A stretch of 30,317 bases of DNA, taken from assembly GCA_964518645.1 (NCBI GenBank), contig CAZFGL010000010.1, positions 1 to 30,317 of the forward strand. Direction: 5' to 3'. The position numbers and the translations under genes were made by a program. Shown here one piece after another: positions 7,251-15,353 of this stretch (positions within the stretch are counted from its first letter, which is position 1; each line of letters starts with the position of its first letter). The notes under the pieces were generated by a model. It searched no databases. It was not told the origin of the DNA and saw nothing but the letters and a program-made list of their open reading frames with translations. This DNA is from HGM13006 sp964518645 (GTDB lineage: Bacteria > Bacillota > Clostridia > Oscillospirales > Oscillospiraceae).

Positions 7251-7799
7251 ATGAGAACCCTGAAATATGCCCTTCTGGGGCTGATCAACCGTGGGCCGAT
7301 CACCGGCTACGACCTGGCCCGTGAATTTGATAAGGAGCTGGTCAATTTCTGGCATGCCGAACACAGCCAGATCTATCCGGAACTGAAAAAGCTGACCCAG
7401 GAGGGGCTGATCTCCTTTGAGGTGGCCATTCAGGGAGAGCGGCTTCAGAAGAAGGTCTACTCCATCACCGAGGCAGGCAGACAGGAGCTGCTGGCCTGGC
7501 TCCGGCAGGACGAACCTTTGCAGCCCACCCCAAAGGATATTTTCCGCCTGCGGATGTATTTCTCGGAGAATCTGACCCCGGAGGAGCTGCTTCACCTGCT
7601 GGAGGCACAGCGAGCAAGGCATGAAGTCAAGCTTCAGAAGCTCTCCGCCAGTCTGGATGCCTACGGAGGAAGCTGTCCGGATATGGCAGAGGGTGCATTT
7701 GGAGACTATCTGGTGCTGAACTACGCAGTCTCCCGGGAACAGGATTATCTCCGGTGGCTGGATTTCTGTACTCAGGAGATCCGTCGGCAGCAGGGATAA
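7251..7799 (+). CDS. PadR family transcriptional regulator
   Basis: A 182-residue PadR-type repressor. Residues 1-75 are the winged helix (YALLGLINRGPITGYDL, then QIYPELKKLTQEGLI and the wing with KKVYSIT), and residues 85-180 are the helical dimerisation part of the Vir_act_alpha_C type. The ATG at 7251 matches the usual N-terminus of the family; an upstream TTG in frame is unlikely. The ribosome site is weak (AAAGTGAG). PadR proteins commonly respond to phenolic compounds or drugs and bind ATGT-N8-ACAT dyads; exactly such a dyad lies at 7864-7879 in front of the ene-reductase gene, so that gene is the likely target. It is also divergent from operon 1 and may control it. Confidence 0.92.
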   Translation: MRTLKYALLGLINRGPITGYDLAREFDKELVNFWHAEHSQIYPELKKLTQEGLISFEVAIQGERLQKKVYSITEAGRQELLAWLRQDEPLQPTPKDIFRLRMYFSENLTPEELLHLLEAQRARHEVKLQKLSASLDAYGGSCPDMAEGAFGDYLVLNYAVSREQDYLRWLDFCTQEIRRQQG

Positions 7800-7818
7800 C
7801 ACTTCGGAAATACGGATC

Positions 7819-7854
7819 GCGGGGCAGTGAACTTCTCACTGCCCCGCTGTTTTT
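7819..7854 (+). terminator. Terminator after the PadR gene
   Basis: A perfect 12-bp stem GCGGGGCAGTGA / TCACTGCCCCGC with loop ACTTC, followed by TGTTTTTCT. It insulates the PadR gene from the ene-reductase promoter. Confidence 0.92.
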
Positions 7855-7863
7855 CTCAAAATC

Positions 7864-7879
7864 ATGTAAATTCGAACAT
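7864..7879. promoter_or_regulatory. Probable PadR operator ATGT-N8-ACAT
   Basis: The dyad ATGT, eight bases, ACAT matches the consensus known for PadR sites of phenolic-acid decarboxylase promoters. It ends 7 bp upstream of the -35 box of the ene-reductase promoter and lies 65 bp after the PadR gene. Confidence 0.6.
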
Positions 7880-7886
7880 GTAAGTA

Positions 7887-7914
7887 TTGACATATTTCTA
7901 TCCGGTGTTATAAT
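7887..7914 (+). promoter_or_regulatory. Strong sigma-A promoter of ene-reductase 1
   Basis: Perfect TTGACA (7887-7892), 16-bp spacer, perfect TATAAT (7909-7914). The start codon is 35 bases downstream with TGAGGAGG in between. A consensus promoter next to an operator dyad suggests control by repression. Confidence 0.85.
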
Positions 7915-7948
7915 CAGGTTAAATGATAATATTGAGGAGGGCTCCCCA

Positions 7949-9898
7949 ATGGAAAAAAAGTATCCCAATCTGTTGTCCCCGATCAAAATCGGAAATGTGA
8001 CCTTCCGGCACCGGATGTTCTCCGCCCCCATGGGCGCAACAGACATCACCGCCGACTGCTCTCTCGGCCCCCGTTCGGTGGGGTTCTATGAGCTTCGGGC
8101 AAAGGGCGGGGCCGCCGCCGTCACCGTCTCCGAGCTGGTGGTTCACCCGGACACCGACGGCAGCCATATGCTGCATTTGAATCTCTCCACCCCCGGCAAT
8201 CTGGCTTCCCACACCTACACCGCCGATGCCATCCGTCGTCACGGGGCAGTTCCTTCCATTGAGTTTTCCCACTCCGGCCAGTACGCAGGCACCTATCTGA
8301 CGGACAAAAACAAAAAAGACTCCCTGTGTCAGTGGGGGCCCAGCGACGGTGTCCGTCCCGACGGCATGCCGGTCAAGGGGCTGTCCAGAGAACAGATTCA
8401 GGATATTGTAAATGCCTACGGCCAGACCGCTGCCCTTGCAAAACGGGCAGGCTACGAGATGATCATGGTACACTGTGGCCATGGCTGGCTGATCAACCAG
8501 TTCCTCTCCCCCTGGTTTAACAAGCGTCAGGACGAATACGGCGGAAGTCTTGAAAACCGTGTCCGTTTCGCAAGAGAAATTCTCACCGCCATCCGGGAAA
8601 ACGTGGGTGCAGGCTTCCCCATTGAGATCCGCATCAGTGGCAGTGAGCTGTTTGAGGGGGGCTATGACCTCGACGAGGGCTGCCGGATCGCCCATGCGCT
8701 GGAGGATCTGGTGGATCTGATCCACGTCTCCGCCGGCTCCTATCAGTTTGGCTTTTTCAACACCCATCTGCCCATGTTCGCCCCTCACGGGAACAACGTA
8801 TATCTGGCAGCAGAGATCAAAAAACACGTCTCCAAGCCCGTGGCCACCATCGGTGCCATTAACGACCCCGCCATGATGGAGGAGATCATCGCCTCCGGGA
8901 AGGCAGATGTGATTTATATGGCAAGAGAGCTGCTTGCCGATCCCTTCCTGCCGGGGAAGGTGGCCGCCGGGCAGGAGGACAAAATCGTAAAATGCCTCCG
9001 GTGCTTCACCTGTATGGCCGAGCGGCCTGTCACCGGCACAAGACGGTGCGCCGTCAATCCCCTTGTAGGTCGTGAGATCGACGGCATGGAGGTCACCCCT
9101 GTGCTGCGCCCCAGGAAGGTCATGATCGCCGGTGCCGGTGTTGCCGGACTGAAAGCCGCCGTCACCGCCGCCCAGCGGGGACACAAGGTCATCCTCTGCG
9201 AAAAATCCGACCAGGTCGGTGGTATTCTCAAGTGCGAACAGGCCATTGATTTCAAGCAGGAGATGTATCAGCTTGGCATCTCTCTGGAGAATCAGGCAAA
9301 GGCCGAAGGGGTTGAGATCCGTCTGAACACCCCCGTCACCCCTGACTTTGTGGAGACGGAACGTCCCGATGCCCTGATCCTGGCGGTGGGCTCCAACCCC
9401 ATCGTCCCCCCGCTCCCGGGCATTGACGGAGACAACGTGGTGGTTGTGAACAACTACTATCTGGAATCCGAAAAAGTCGGAGACTCCGTTGTGGTACTGG
9501 GCGGTGGTCTTGCAGGCTGCGAATGTGCGGTTCATCTGGCACAGGAGGGAAAGACTGTCCATCTGGTGGAGATGCGGGATACTCTGGCCCCGGACTGCAA
9601 CATCCGTCACCGCCCCATTCTCATGAAGAAGATTGATGCGCTGGTGCAGGTTCATCTGGGGCATGCAGGACTGCGGGTTGAATCCGACGGTCTTGTGTGC
9701 AGGGCACCGGACGGCAGGGAGGTACTGATCCCCGGCCAGACCGTGGTATGCGCCGTCGGCCAGCGGGCCAACCGAGCCGATGTGGATGCCCTCCGGTACT
9801 CCGCCCCCTTCGTCCGTGAGGTTGGTGACTGTATCCGCCCCGCCAATATTACAAAGGCCATTTACGAGGGCTATCACGCCGCACTGGATATTTTATAA
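7949..9898 (+). CDS. NADH:flavin ene-reductase (OYE / BaiCD-like), copy 1
   Basis: A 649-residue three-cofactor ene-reductase of the 2,4-dienoyl-CoA reductase / 2-enoate reductase / BaiCD / daidzein reductase group. Residues 1-340 form the FMN TIM barrel (YPNLLSPIKIG, His175 and His178 in the VHCGHGW motif, FLSPWFNKRQDEYGGSLENR). The [4Fe-4S] cluster is held by Cys349, Cys352, Cys355 and Cys367. An FAD/NAD part follows, with dinucleotide motifs GAGVAG (395-400) and GGGLAG (518-523) and the GDC motif near 626. It reduces an activated C=C bond with NAD(P)H in the cytoplasm; substrate not readable. The start at 7949 has GAGGAGG upstream; the longer in-frame extension covers the promoter and is not coding. 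Single-gene transcript with its own promoter and terminator. Confidence 0.93.
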   Translation: MEKKYPNLLSPIKIGNVTFRHRMFSAPMGATDITADCSLGPRSVGFYELRAKGGAAAVTVSELVVHPDTDGSHMLHLNLSTPGNLASHTYTADAIRRHGAVPSIEFSHSGQYAGTYLTDKNKKDSLCQWGPSDGVRPDGMPVKGLSREQIQDIVNAYGQTAALAKRAGYEMIMVHCGHGWLINQFLSPWFNKRQDEYGGSLENRVRFAREILTAIRENVGAGFPIEIRISGSELFEGGYDLDEGCRIAHALEDLVDLIHVSAGSYQFGFFNTHLPMFAPHGNNVYLAAEIKKHVSKPVATIGAINDPAMMEEIIASGKADVIYMARELLADPFLPGKVAAGQEDKIVKCLRCFTCMAERPVTGTRRCAVNPLVGREIDGMEVTPVLRPRKVMIAGAGVAGLKAAVTAAQRGHKVILCEKSDQVGGILKCEQAIDFKQEMYQLGISLENQAKAEGVEIRLNTPVTPDFVETERPDALILAVGSNPIVPPLPGIDGDNVVVVNNYYLESEKVGDSVVVLGGGLAGCECAVHLAQEGKTVHLVEMRDTLAPDCNIRHRPILMKKIDALVQVHLGHAGLRVESDGLVCRAPDGREVLIPGQTVVCAVGQRANRADVDALRYSAPFVREVGDCIRPANITKAIYEGYHAALDIL

Positions 9899-9901
9899 CA
9901 G

Positions 9902-9944
9902 AAAAAGGTCACCTCCGCCGGAATGCAGAGGTGACCTTTTCTTT
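9902..9944. terminator. Bidirectional terminator, ene-reductase 1 / AraC gene
   Basis: A stem of 13 bp, AAAAGGTCACCTC / GAGGTGACCTTTT, with a 13-base loop; A-rich before and T-rich after, so usable in both directions for the two convergent genes. Confidence 0.9.
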
Positions 9945-9950
9945 GATTTC

Positions 9951-11210
9951 TTATCCTCCGGCCAGCTTCGTCCGGTACTGGGCGGGGGTGATCCCATCCC
10001 GGCGGCGGAAGGCCCGGGTCAGGGTCCATGCACTGTTATAGCCCACCTGCTCCGCCACGGCGGTGATGCTCAGATCCGTGGAGGCGAGCATCTGCTTTGC
10101 ACGCTGCACCCGTGCGGTGGTGATGGTGTCCACCACGTTCTCCCCCTGCTCCTGCTTGTACAGATGGCTCAGATAGGAGGAGCTGTATCCAAAGCACTGG
10201 CACAGAAGGTCAATGCTCAGTTCGCAGTTGTCGTAATTCTCCAGAATGTACCGGCGGATCCGCTCGGTTCTTGTGCCGCAGACCGGGGACACATCCGGGG
10301 CGATGCTCCGGAAGAAGTGCTCCAGAACGGTCTCCAGCTGCTCCAGCGTTTTGCACCGGGCCAGCATGGTCTCGATCTCCGGAACAATGGGGATCTGACC
10401 GGTGGCCGCCCCGGTGGGGCAGATGGACAGGGCCGTTCGCAGTCGCTCCCGTACTGGCCCCTTCAGTTCCCACAGGGTATTGTTCTCCCGGGGAAATGTA
10501 TCCAGATACGCCTCCATCAGCGCCCGGGCCTGTTGATAGTCCCCGGTCAGAATGGCGTTATAAAACTGTTTTTCATTGTATTCCCGGTACCGGTCTGTAC
10601 TGCCGTCCCCAAGCACGTCACAGGCGGTAAACACCCGGCTCTCCGGCAGCCCGGAGTTCTGACGAAGCATCGCCCGGGATTCCCGCCAGATCCGGGTCAG
10701 ATCCCGCAGATCCCCGGTGGGCTGGCTGACTGTGGCAGCAATATAGATCCCGTAGTCCTTCTGAAGATAGGAAAGCGCCCGGCGGAGTACGTCCGCCACC
10801 TCCCGGGTAAACATCTCCCCGGTAAGATCATCCCGCTGGCGCAGATTCACCAGCAGCAGGATCTCACTGCCGTCCACGGCGGAGTAGCAGTTATATTTCA
10901 CCTGAAGCATCCGGGTACAAACCAGCCGCGCCGTGTCGCAGACGTTGTTGAAGGACTCGTGGCTGTCAGGGTACTGGGCGGAATCCCCGTCACCGACCCC
11001 GATAATATCCAGCGTGCAGACCAGAACCTGCGTGTCATCCAGAACGATCCCGTTCTTCTCCAGCTGGGATTCCAGATTGCTGGTATGGATCGGGTTTACG
11101 CTGTCCTCGATCAGATTTCGGATAAATATATTTTGCAGCATTTTGCGGCATGACATCAGTTCCCGCCGCAGTCTGTCATTTTCCTCTGCCAGAGCCTGAT
11201 AATCGTTCAT
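9951..11210 (-). CDS. AraC family regulator, divergent from operon 2
   Basis: A 419-residue regulator. The N-terminus is a short coiled coil (ALAEENDRLRRELMSCRKML), followed by a long sensor part without recognised residues (about 40-310). The C-terminal 100 residues are a two-helix-turn-helix AraC domain (YILENYDNCELSIDLLCQCF, SYLSHLYKQE, ITAVAEQVGYNSAWTLTRAF, GITPAQYR). The start at 11210 is set by AAAGGAG eight bases upstream; a longer frame would cover the promoter. No membrane segment, so it is a cytoplasmic one-component regulator. It is transcribed away from operon 2, the likely target, from an extended -10 promoter; three CGAAAAT heptamers in the shared region are candidate sites. Confidence 0.9.
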   Translation of the reverse strand: MNDYQALAEENDRLRRELMSCRKMLQNIFIRNLIEDSVNPIHTSNLESQLEKNGIVLDDTQVLVCTLDIIGVGDGDSAQYPDSHESFNNVCDTARLVCTRMLQVKYNCYSAVDGSEILLLVNLRQRDDLTGEMFTREVADVLRRALSYLQKDYGIYIAATVSQPTGDLRDLTRIWRESRAMLRQNSGLPESRVFTACDVLGDGSTDRYREYNEKQFYNAILTGDYQQARALMEAYLDTFPRENNTLWELKGPVRERLRTALSICPTGAATGQIPIVPEIETMLARCKTLEQLETVLEHFFRSIAPDVSPVCGTRTERIRRYILENYDNCELSIDLLCQCFGYSSSYLSHLYKQEQGENVVDTITTARVQRAKQMLASTDLSITAVAEQVGYNSAWTLTRAFRRRDGITPAQYRTKLAGG

Positions 11211-11240
11211 AACTCCGCTCCTTTCCATTGGAACGGGATT

Positions 11241-11249
11241 ATTATAGCA
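11241..11249 (-). promoter_or_regulatory. Extended -10 promoter of the AraC gene
   Basis: Minus strand TGCTATAAT: a perfect TATAAT preceded by TGn. No good -35 box; an imperfect 11-bp GC-rich hairpin (11261-11285) lies just upstream in its place. The leader would be about 25 nt. Confidence 0.5.
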
Positions 11250-11251
11250 TA

Positions 11252-11380
11252 ATTTTCGAGATGCGTCCCCTGAACAGGGGCGCATTTTTTGTGATCCGGC
11301 GCAGAATTTGTGAATGTTTTCGAAAATCAAAATTTTTGCGCCAATCAAAGAAAATGAAGATGGAAAGATTCTGCGAAAAT
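11252..11380. promoter_or_regulatory. Divergent control region with three CGAAAAT copies
   Basis: The 216-bp gap between the AraC gene and operon 2 holds CGAAAAT at 11321-11327 and 11374-11380 (plus strand, 53 bp apart) and at 11258-11252 (minus strand). A hairpin with a T run (11261-11290) lies between. A weak promoter candidate for operon 2 is TGGAAA-17-TAGGAT (11361-11389), which would fit activator-dependent transcription. Confidence 0.35.
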
Positions 11381-11426
11381 CGGTAGGATAGCATTAGCGA
11401 TATAAATACGAAGGAGGAATTTCACT

Positions 11427-13112
11427 ATGCAAAAACGGTTTATCGCATTTCTGTTAGCAGCGGTTCTGACTCTGGGCCTGCTCTCCGGCTGTGGCCAGGA
11501 TACAGCCAGCGAAGCTTCTCAGGTACCCTCTGAAAGCGTGACTGCGGAAGCATCCGCACCGGTGGAGGCTGCCGTCGAAGAGGAAGCTTCTCTCCCCGCT
11601 GAGGAGTCTGTCATTTCCGTAGAGGAACCCCAGACCGTAGCCGAGCCTGAGGATTACACCATCTCCGACAGCGGCGAGACCCTGTCCCTGTGGTACCCTG
11701 TGGCCGGCGCATTCCAGAGCATGATCGATTACGATCAGCAGGCACGGCTTCTTGAGACCGAGGCACTGACCGGCGTACACATTGATCTGGAACTGGCAAA
11801 CATGGAAAATGCCAATCAGGCACTGAATCTGATGGCTGCCAGCGGCGACTATCCGGACATGATCCAGAACGCCAACATGCTCACCGGCGGCATTTCCGCA
11901 GCCATTGAGAACGAGATGCTGATTCCCCTGAATGACCTTTACGAGGAATATATGCCCCATTACAAGGCTGTTCGTGAAAGCCTGCCCGATTACGAAAAGA
12001 ACTCCAAGCTCTCCGACGGCACCCTGCCCATGGTTTACGCCTTCTATAAAGAGGGCTACGGCATCAACCTTGGCCCCGTTATCCGTCAGGACTGGCTGGA
12101 CGAGCTGAATCTGGACACCCCGGTCACCTACGACGATTATCATGACGTACTGACCGCCTTCAAGAATGAGAAAAACGCAGACGCAGCCCTGTGGATCTCC
12201 TACACCGGCAGCGTAGCAGGCTATCTGGCAGCTGGCTTCAACACCGGCAGTGAGATGCTGTGCAGAGACGGCGAAGTGGTCTATGGCCCCATCACCGAGG
12301 AATTCAAGGATTATCTGACCATGATGAACCAGTGGTACAGCGAGGGTCTGATCTACACCGACTTCGCTACCTACACCGCCAGCGACCAGTACGCTCCCGA
12401 TGAACTGATCTCCCATGACCGCACCGGTATCTTCTACTCCACCGCAGCCATGATGACCGACTTCGAGGGCAAGAGCAGCAGCGGCATGACCCTCTCCGCA
12501 ATTCCCGACGCAGTACAGAAGGAAGGGGACAAGAACCACGTCTGCCACAACTACTCTCTGGTTCTGGGTATCGGCACCGGCATCTCCACCTCCTGCGAGA
12601 ACCCGGAGCTGGCCGCCCAGTGGCTGAACTTCCAGTACACCGAAAAGGGTGCCATGCTGAACAACTACGGCATTGAGAACGTGAGCTACGAGTATGACGA
12701 AAACGGCGATCCCCACTTCACCGAGCTGATCACCAACAACCCCGACGGCCTGCCCCTGCCCATCGCAATCGAGAGCTATGCCTGCATGAGCGGCCCCTTT
12801 GTCAATGACTACACCCGTATGTTCTCCGGCTACACCGATGCACAGAAGGAAGCCAGCGCCATCTGGACCGGCACCTCTGACAACGCATGGATGGTCTCCA
12901 ACGTTCCTCTGGAATCTGAGGAGAGCGCAGAATATAACGCAGCACTGAGCGAGGTCTCCACCTACGCTGCTGCACAGATCGCCAAGTTCATCACCGGTGA
13001 CGAAGATCTGGAAAGCGGTTGGGATGCATATGTGGAAACCTGCAACACCCTGGGCGCTCAGACCATGATCGACGTTTACACCGCAGCCGTGGAACGCTAC
13101 AACGCACAGTGA
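11427..13112 (+). CDS. Extracellular solute-binding lipoprotein (operon 2)
   Basis: A 561-residue lipoprotein solute-binding protein. The signal peptide ends in LSGC (Cys22), followed by a tether rich in Ser, Glu, Ala and Val to about residue 75. The body shares blocks with the other two in the window: VIRQDWLDELNLDTPVTYDD, the SEGLIYTDFAT segment and a C-terminal AAQIAKFITGDEDL. A strong AAGGAGG precedes the ATG. It heads an operon of five genes, with 8 bases to the next gene. As for its paralogues, no membrane components of an ABC transporter are nearby. The ligand may be a sugar, glycoside or peptide; the long lipoprotein class does not allow a firm call. Confidence 0.92.
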   Translation: MQKRFIAFLLAAVLTLGLLSGCGQDTASEASQVPSESVTAEASAPVEAAVEEEASLPAEESVISVEEPQTVAEPEDYTISDSGETLSLWYPVAGAFQSMIDYDQQARLLETEALTGVHIDLELANMENANQALNLMAASGDYPDMIQNANMLTGGISAAIENEMLIPLNDLYEEYMPHYKAVRESLPDYEKNSKLSDGTLPMVYAFYKEGYGINLGPVIRQDWLDELNLDTPVTYDDYHDVLTAFKNEKNADAALWISYTGSVAGYLAAGFNTGSEMLCRDGEVVYGPITEEFKDYLTMMNQWYSEGLIYTDFATYTASDQYAPDELISHDRTGIFYSTAAMMTDFEGKSSSGMTLSAIPDAVQKEGDKNHVCHNYSLVLGIGTGISTSCENPELAAQWLNFQYTEKGAMLNNYGIENVSYEYDENGDPHFTELITNNPDGLPLPIAIESYACMSGPFVNDYTRMFSGYTDAQKEASAIWTGTSDNAWMVSNVPLESEESAEYNAALSEVSTYAAAQIAKFITGDEDLESGWDAYVETCNTLGAQTMIDVYTAAVERYNAQ

Positions 13113-13120
13113 GGTAACCC

Positions 13121-13735
13121 ATGAAACGTATGTACAGTATCAACGATCTTGGGGCAGAACTGAAACTGCCCTGCCACGAGGCTCCCGGCCCCCGGGGTAT
13201 GTCTCTGGAATACGACTGGACACCTGAGGCCGCAGAGTCTCTGGTCAATAAATTCAAGACGGAGGAGACCGAAGCCGTTGTGCTGGACGGTCATCCTCAG
13301 GCATGGCTGGCCTGCTATCTGGCCATCGCCATGGAGCCGGTTCCCGTGGGACTGTTTATTCCCCCCATGGGCGGAGACGTCCCGATGAAGCGTCTTTCCT
13401 TCGGCGCATTTGCCCCGGAGGGACATGTCACTCTGGAAACAGAGGTATTCAACGACGGCATCCTGCTTCAGTTCGCCCCGGACACCAGAGACTATCAGGC
13501 GGACTATCTGGGAAAGATCACCCTGTCCCCGGAACTGAAGGGACAGCATGTGTATTTGCAGGGAATGGCTCCGAACTTTATCACCGGCTCTCTGGCTCTG
13601 ACACTGGCCGGAGAAGCAAAAAGCGTCAGCGTTGCAGGGATGGACGGGAATTTCCTCTGCGTATATTCCACAGACGGATCCCGGAAGCTGGGTCAGATGA
13701 CCGCTTCCCGTCCCATGATGCCCCCCAAACCCTAA
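13121..13735 (+). CDS. Stand-alone domain X protein, copy 2
   Basis: A 204-residue protein that I do not recognise as a named family. It aligns by eye with residues 354-531 of the fusion protein at 2174-3769 and with the 223-residue protein at 19345-20016. Blocks: AVVLDGHPQAWLACYLAIAM (about 51-70), the strand KGQHVYLQG (about 139-147), a hydrophobic SLALTLAG strand, AKSVSV, then NFLCVYSTDG and a LGQ end corresponding to VGD in the others. No signal peptide or membrane span. GAGG overlaps the stop of the lipoprotein gene, so translation is probably coupled. The first half (strand, then helix after an His-x2-x-W stretch) faintly recalls the Csx3 fold, but that is not strong enough to name it. 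Confidence 0.8.
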   Translation: MKRMYSINDLGAELKLPCHEAPGPRGMSLEYDWTPEAAESLVNKFKTEETEAVVLDGHPQAWLACYLAIAMEPVPVGLFIPPMGGDVPMKRLSFGAFAPEGHVTLETEVFNDGILLQFAPDTRDYQADYLGKITLSPELKGQHVYLQGMAPNFITGSLALTLAGEAKSVSVAGMDGNFLCVYSTDGSRKLGQMTASRPMMPPKP

Positions 13736-13747
13736 AGGAGGTTTATT

Positions 13748-14383
13748 ATGGACACAATTTTGAAAGAAGCCGCCGCCCTCTGCGGTCGGCTTACCGGACA
13801 TGAGACCTGCCATCAGCTGGTCAGCCGGGTCTGCCGTCAGTTCTCTGCGGGAGAGCTGGATGCCTTTGCTCAGGTCTGGGCAGACCGGGACGACATTCTC
13901 CTGACCATGCCCTGGGGCAGCTACTGCGGAAAGGCCGGACTTGCCCGGTTCGTGCAGGAAGAAACCACCCCGGATCGTGCAGGCATTCTGGACGTACACT
14001 GCGCACTTACCGAGTGCCTCGAGGTGGCAGCGGACGGCAAGACCGCCCGTGGCTGCTGGATGTTCCAGAGCATCACCTCCCGTCCCGATGCCAGCGCCAA
14101 TTGGCTCTGGTACAAGGCTGACATTTACTTCACCGCAGATGAGGCCGGTAACTGGGCCATCTGGCAGATGACCCTCTATCCCATGTACAACAGCCCCTTC
14201 GACTCCGACTGGGGCAAGGAAAAGGCTCCCGACTGGGCCGCCATCGCTGCAAAGCACACCGTGGACATTCCTGCGGAAAAGACACCGTGGCATCTGGGTG
14301 AACCGGTACGGCTGTGGGAGTGCTATCCGCCCAAGGCCTACACCACATGGAATGAATCTGTACAGGGGAGGGAACCGAAATGA
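13748..14383 (+). CDS. SnoaL/NTF2-like protein
   Basis: A 211-residue SnoaL-like paralogue in operon 2. Visible are an N-terminal helix, the AQVWADRDD segment, strand LDVHCALTE with His84, EVAADGKTARGCWMF at 92-106, WYKADIYF, then GNWAIWQMTLYPMYNSPFDS, and a C-terminal YTTWNES corresponding to the YETF motif of other copies. Start at 13748 after AAAGGAGG. Its stop overlaps the start of the next gene (ATGA), a sign of coupled translation and perhaps a stoichiometric complex. The conserved His may be a general base as in BaiE-type dehydratases; this is inference. Confidence 0.85.
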   Translation: MDTILKEAAALCGRLTGHETCHQLVSRVCRQFSAGELDAFAQVWADRDDILLTMPWGSYCGKAGLARFVQEETTPDRAGILDVHCALTECLEVAADGKTARGCWMFQSITSRPDASANWLWYKADIYFTADEAGNWAIWQMTLYPMYNSPFDSDWGKEKAPDWAAIAAKHTVDIPAEKTPWHLGEPVRLWECYPPKAYTTWNESVQGREPK

Positions 14384-15339
14384 GATCTAAGGAAGAACTG
14401 CTTCTGGCCTTCCAGCGGCTTCAGGCCGTGGATGACTGCCGGAACCTGATGAGCCGGTACATTTATCTCCACAACATGGAGCGTCACCGGGAATATGCCG
14501 AGGAGCTTTGGAGCCACCGCCCTGACTGCGTGCTTCAGATGCCCTGGGCCCGTTACGATGGCTGGGAAGGTGTTGCAGAATGCTACATCAAGGATCACGG
14601 CGACACCTTTGACAAGGCAAAGAAGAACGGCACCGACCCTGTTGGTCCCACCATGTATTCCATTCATCCTCTGGACACTGAGGTTATCGAAGTTGCCGCT
14701 GACGGAAAAACCGCAAAGGGCTGCTGGCTCTCCTATGGCCACGAAAGCTGGAGCGCAGACGAGCCCATGGCTCTGCCTGCCGGTCTGAAGCCCCCTGCCG
14801 GTATGCCCGGTGGTCCCGGTGGCCCCGGCGGTGTGCCCGGCGGTCCTGGTGGCCCCGGCGGTATGCCCGGTGGTCCCGGTGGCCCCGGTGGCCCCGGCGG
14901 TCCTGGTGGTCCTGGTGGTCCCGGTGGTCCTGGTGGTCCCGGTGGTCCCGGCGGCCCCGGCAGTCCTGGTGGTCCCGGTGGTCCCGGCGGTATGCCCGGT
15001 GGCGCACCCAAGGATCCGGAACCCAAGGGCAGATTCGAGGGCAAAAAGGCAACCCGCTGCATCACTGCCTACAGTAAATACAGCGTGGACTTCATTCTGG
15101 ACGACGACGGTGTGTGGCGCATCTGGAAGATGCAGCTCTATCCCCTGTTCAAGTGCTCCCGCTATGTCCCCTGGACAGAGTATCCCCAGAAGATGCCCAA
15201 ATCCCACACCAATTCCGATGCCAAGGCAGACGGCAGCGGCATGGTATACATCTGGGGCAAGGACGTGGTCTATCCCCCGGATCAGCCCCAGCCTCCCGTT
15301 CCCTATGACACCTACGAAGGCATCGAACCGTGCTGCTGA
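14380..15339 (+). CDS. SnoaL/NTF2-like protein with internal (Gly-Gly-Pro)n insert
   Basis: A 319-residue SnoaL-like protein whose domain is interrupted by a collagen-like insert. Residues 1-125 carry helix CRNLMSRYIYLH (Tyr27), EELWS, strand SIHPLDTE with His96 and VAADGKTAKGCWLSYGHE. Residues 142-208 are almost only Gly and Pro in GGP triplets with occasional Met, Val and Ser. The domain resumes with ATRCITAYSKYSVDFILDDD, VWRIWKMQLYPLFK and a C-terminal PYDTYEG tail ending in Cys-Cys. The insert falls in a loop between two strands that are close together in the other paralogues. This copy keeps both the Tyr and the His that align by eye with BaiE Tyr30 and His83. The start overlaps the previous stop by four bases; AGGGAGGG lies upstream. 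Confidence 0.88.
   Translation: MRSKEELLLAFQRLQAVDDCRNLMSRYIYLHNMERHREYAEELWSHRPDCVLQMPWARYDGWEGVAECYIKDHGDTFDKAKKNGTDPVGPTMYSIHPLDTEVIEVAADGKTAKGCWLSYGHESWSADEPMALPAGLKPPAGMPGGPGGPGGVPGGPGGPGGMPGGPGGPGGPGGPGGPGGPGGPGGPGGPGGPGSPGGPGGPGGMPGGAPKDPEPKGRFEGKKATRCITAYSKYSVDFILDDDGVWRIWKMQLYPLFKCSRYVPWTEYPQKMPKSHTNSDAKADGSGMVYIWGKDVVYPPDQPQPPVPYDTYEGIEPCC
14800..15003 (+). repeat. Collagen-like 9-bp GGP repeat array inside a gene
   Basis: About 200 bp of GGTCCCGGT/GGCCCCGGC-type units coding (Gly-Gly-Pro)n, interrupted by Met, Val and Ser codons in a semi-regular pattern (GGM/VPGGPGGP blocks at the start). All changes keep the frame. Such an array is prone to slippage and may vary in length between strains. 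Confidence 0.9.
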
Positions 15340-15353
15340 AAGGAGACGATACT

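Noticed and set aside
7754..7948. N-terminal extension of ene-reductase 1
   Set aside because: It would overlap the PadR 3' end, the terminator, the operator and the promoter; the family N-terminus and a strong Shine-Dalgarno place the start at 7949.
7919..9877. Long minus-strand frame opposite ene-reductase 1
   Set aside because: It mirrors an unmistakable flavoprotein with promoter and terminator on the plus strand, and shows no motifs of its own.
13121..13735. Csx3/CRISPR-associated ring nuclease identity for domain X
   Set aside because: Only a faint strand-helix resemblance around HPQAW in one copy; the other two lack it and no other CRISPR component is in the window.
14800..15003. Possible CRISPR or minisatellite array
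   Set aside because: Units are contiguous, 9 bp, and coding in one frame without spacers; it is a coding repeat.
14684..15065. Two minus-strand frames coding Pro/Gly or Arg/His/Asp repeats, including one collagen-like
   Set aside because: These are the complement of the GGP array in the plus-strand SnoaL gene; the plus-strand frame continues into conserved blocks on both sides.
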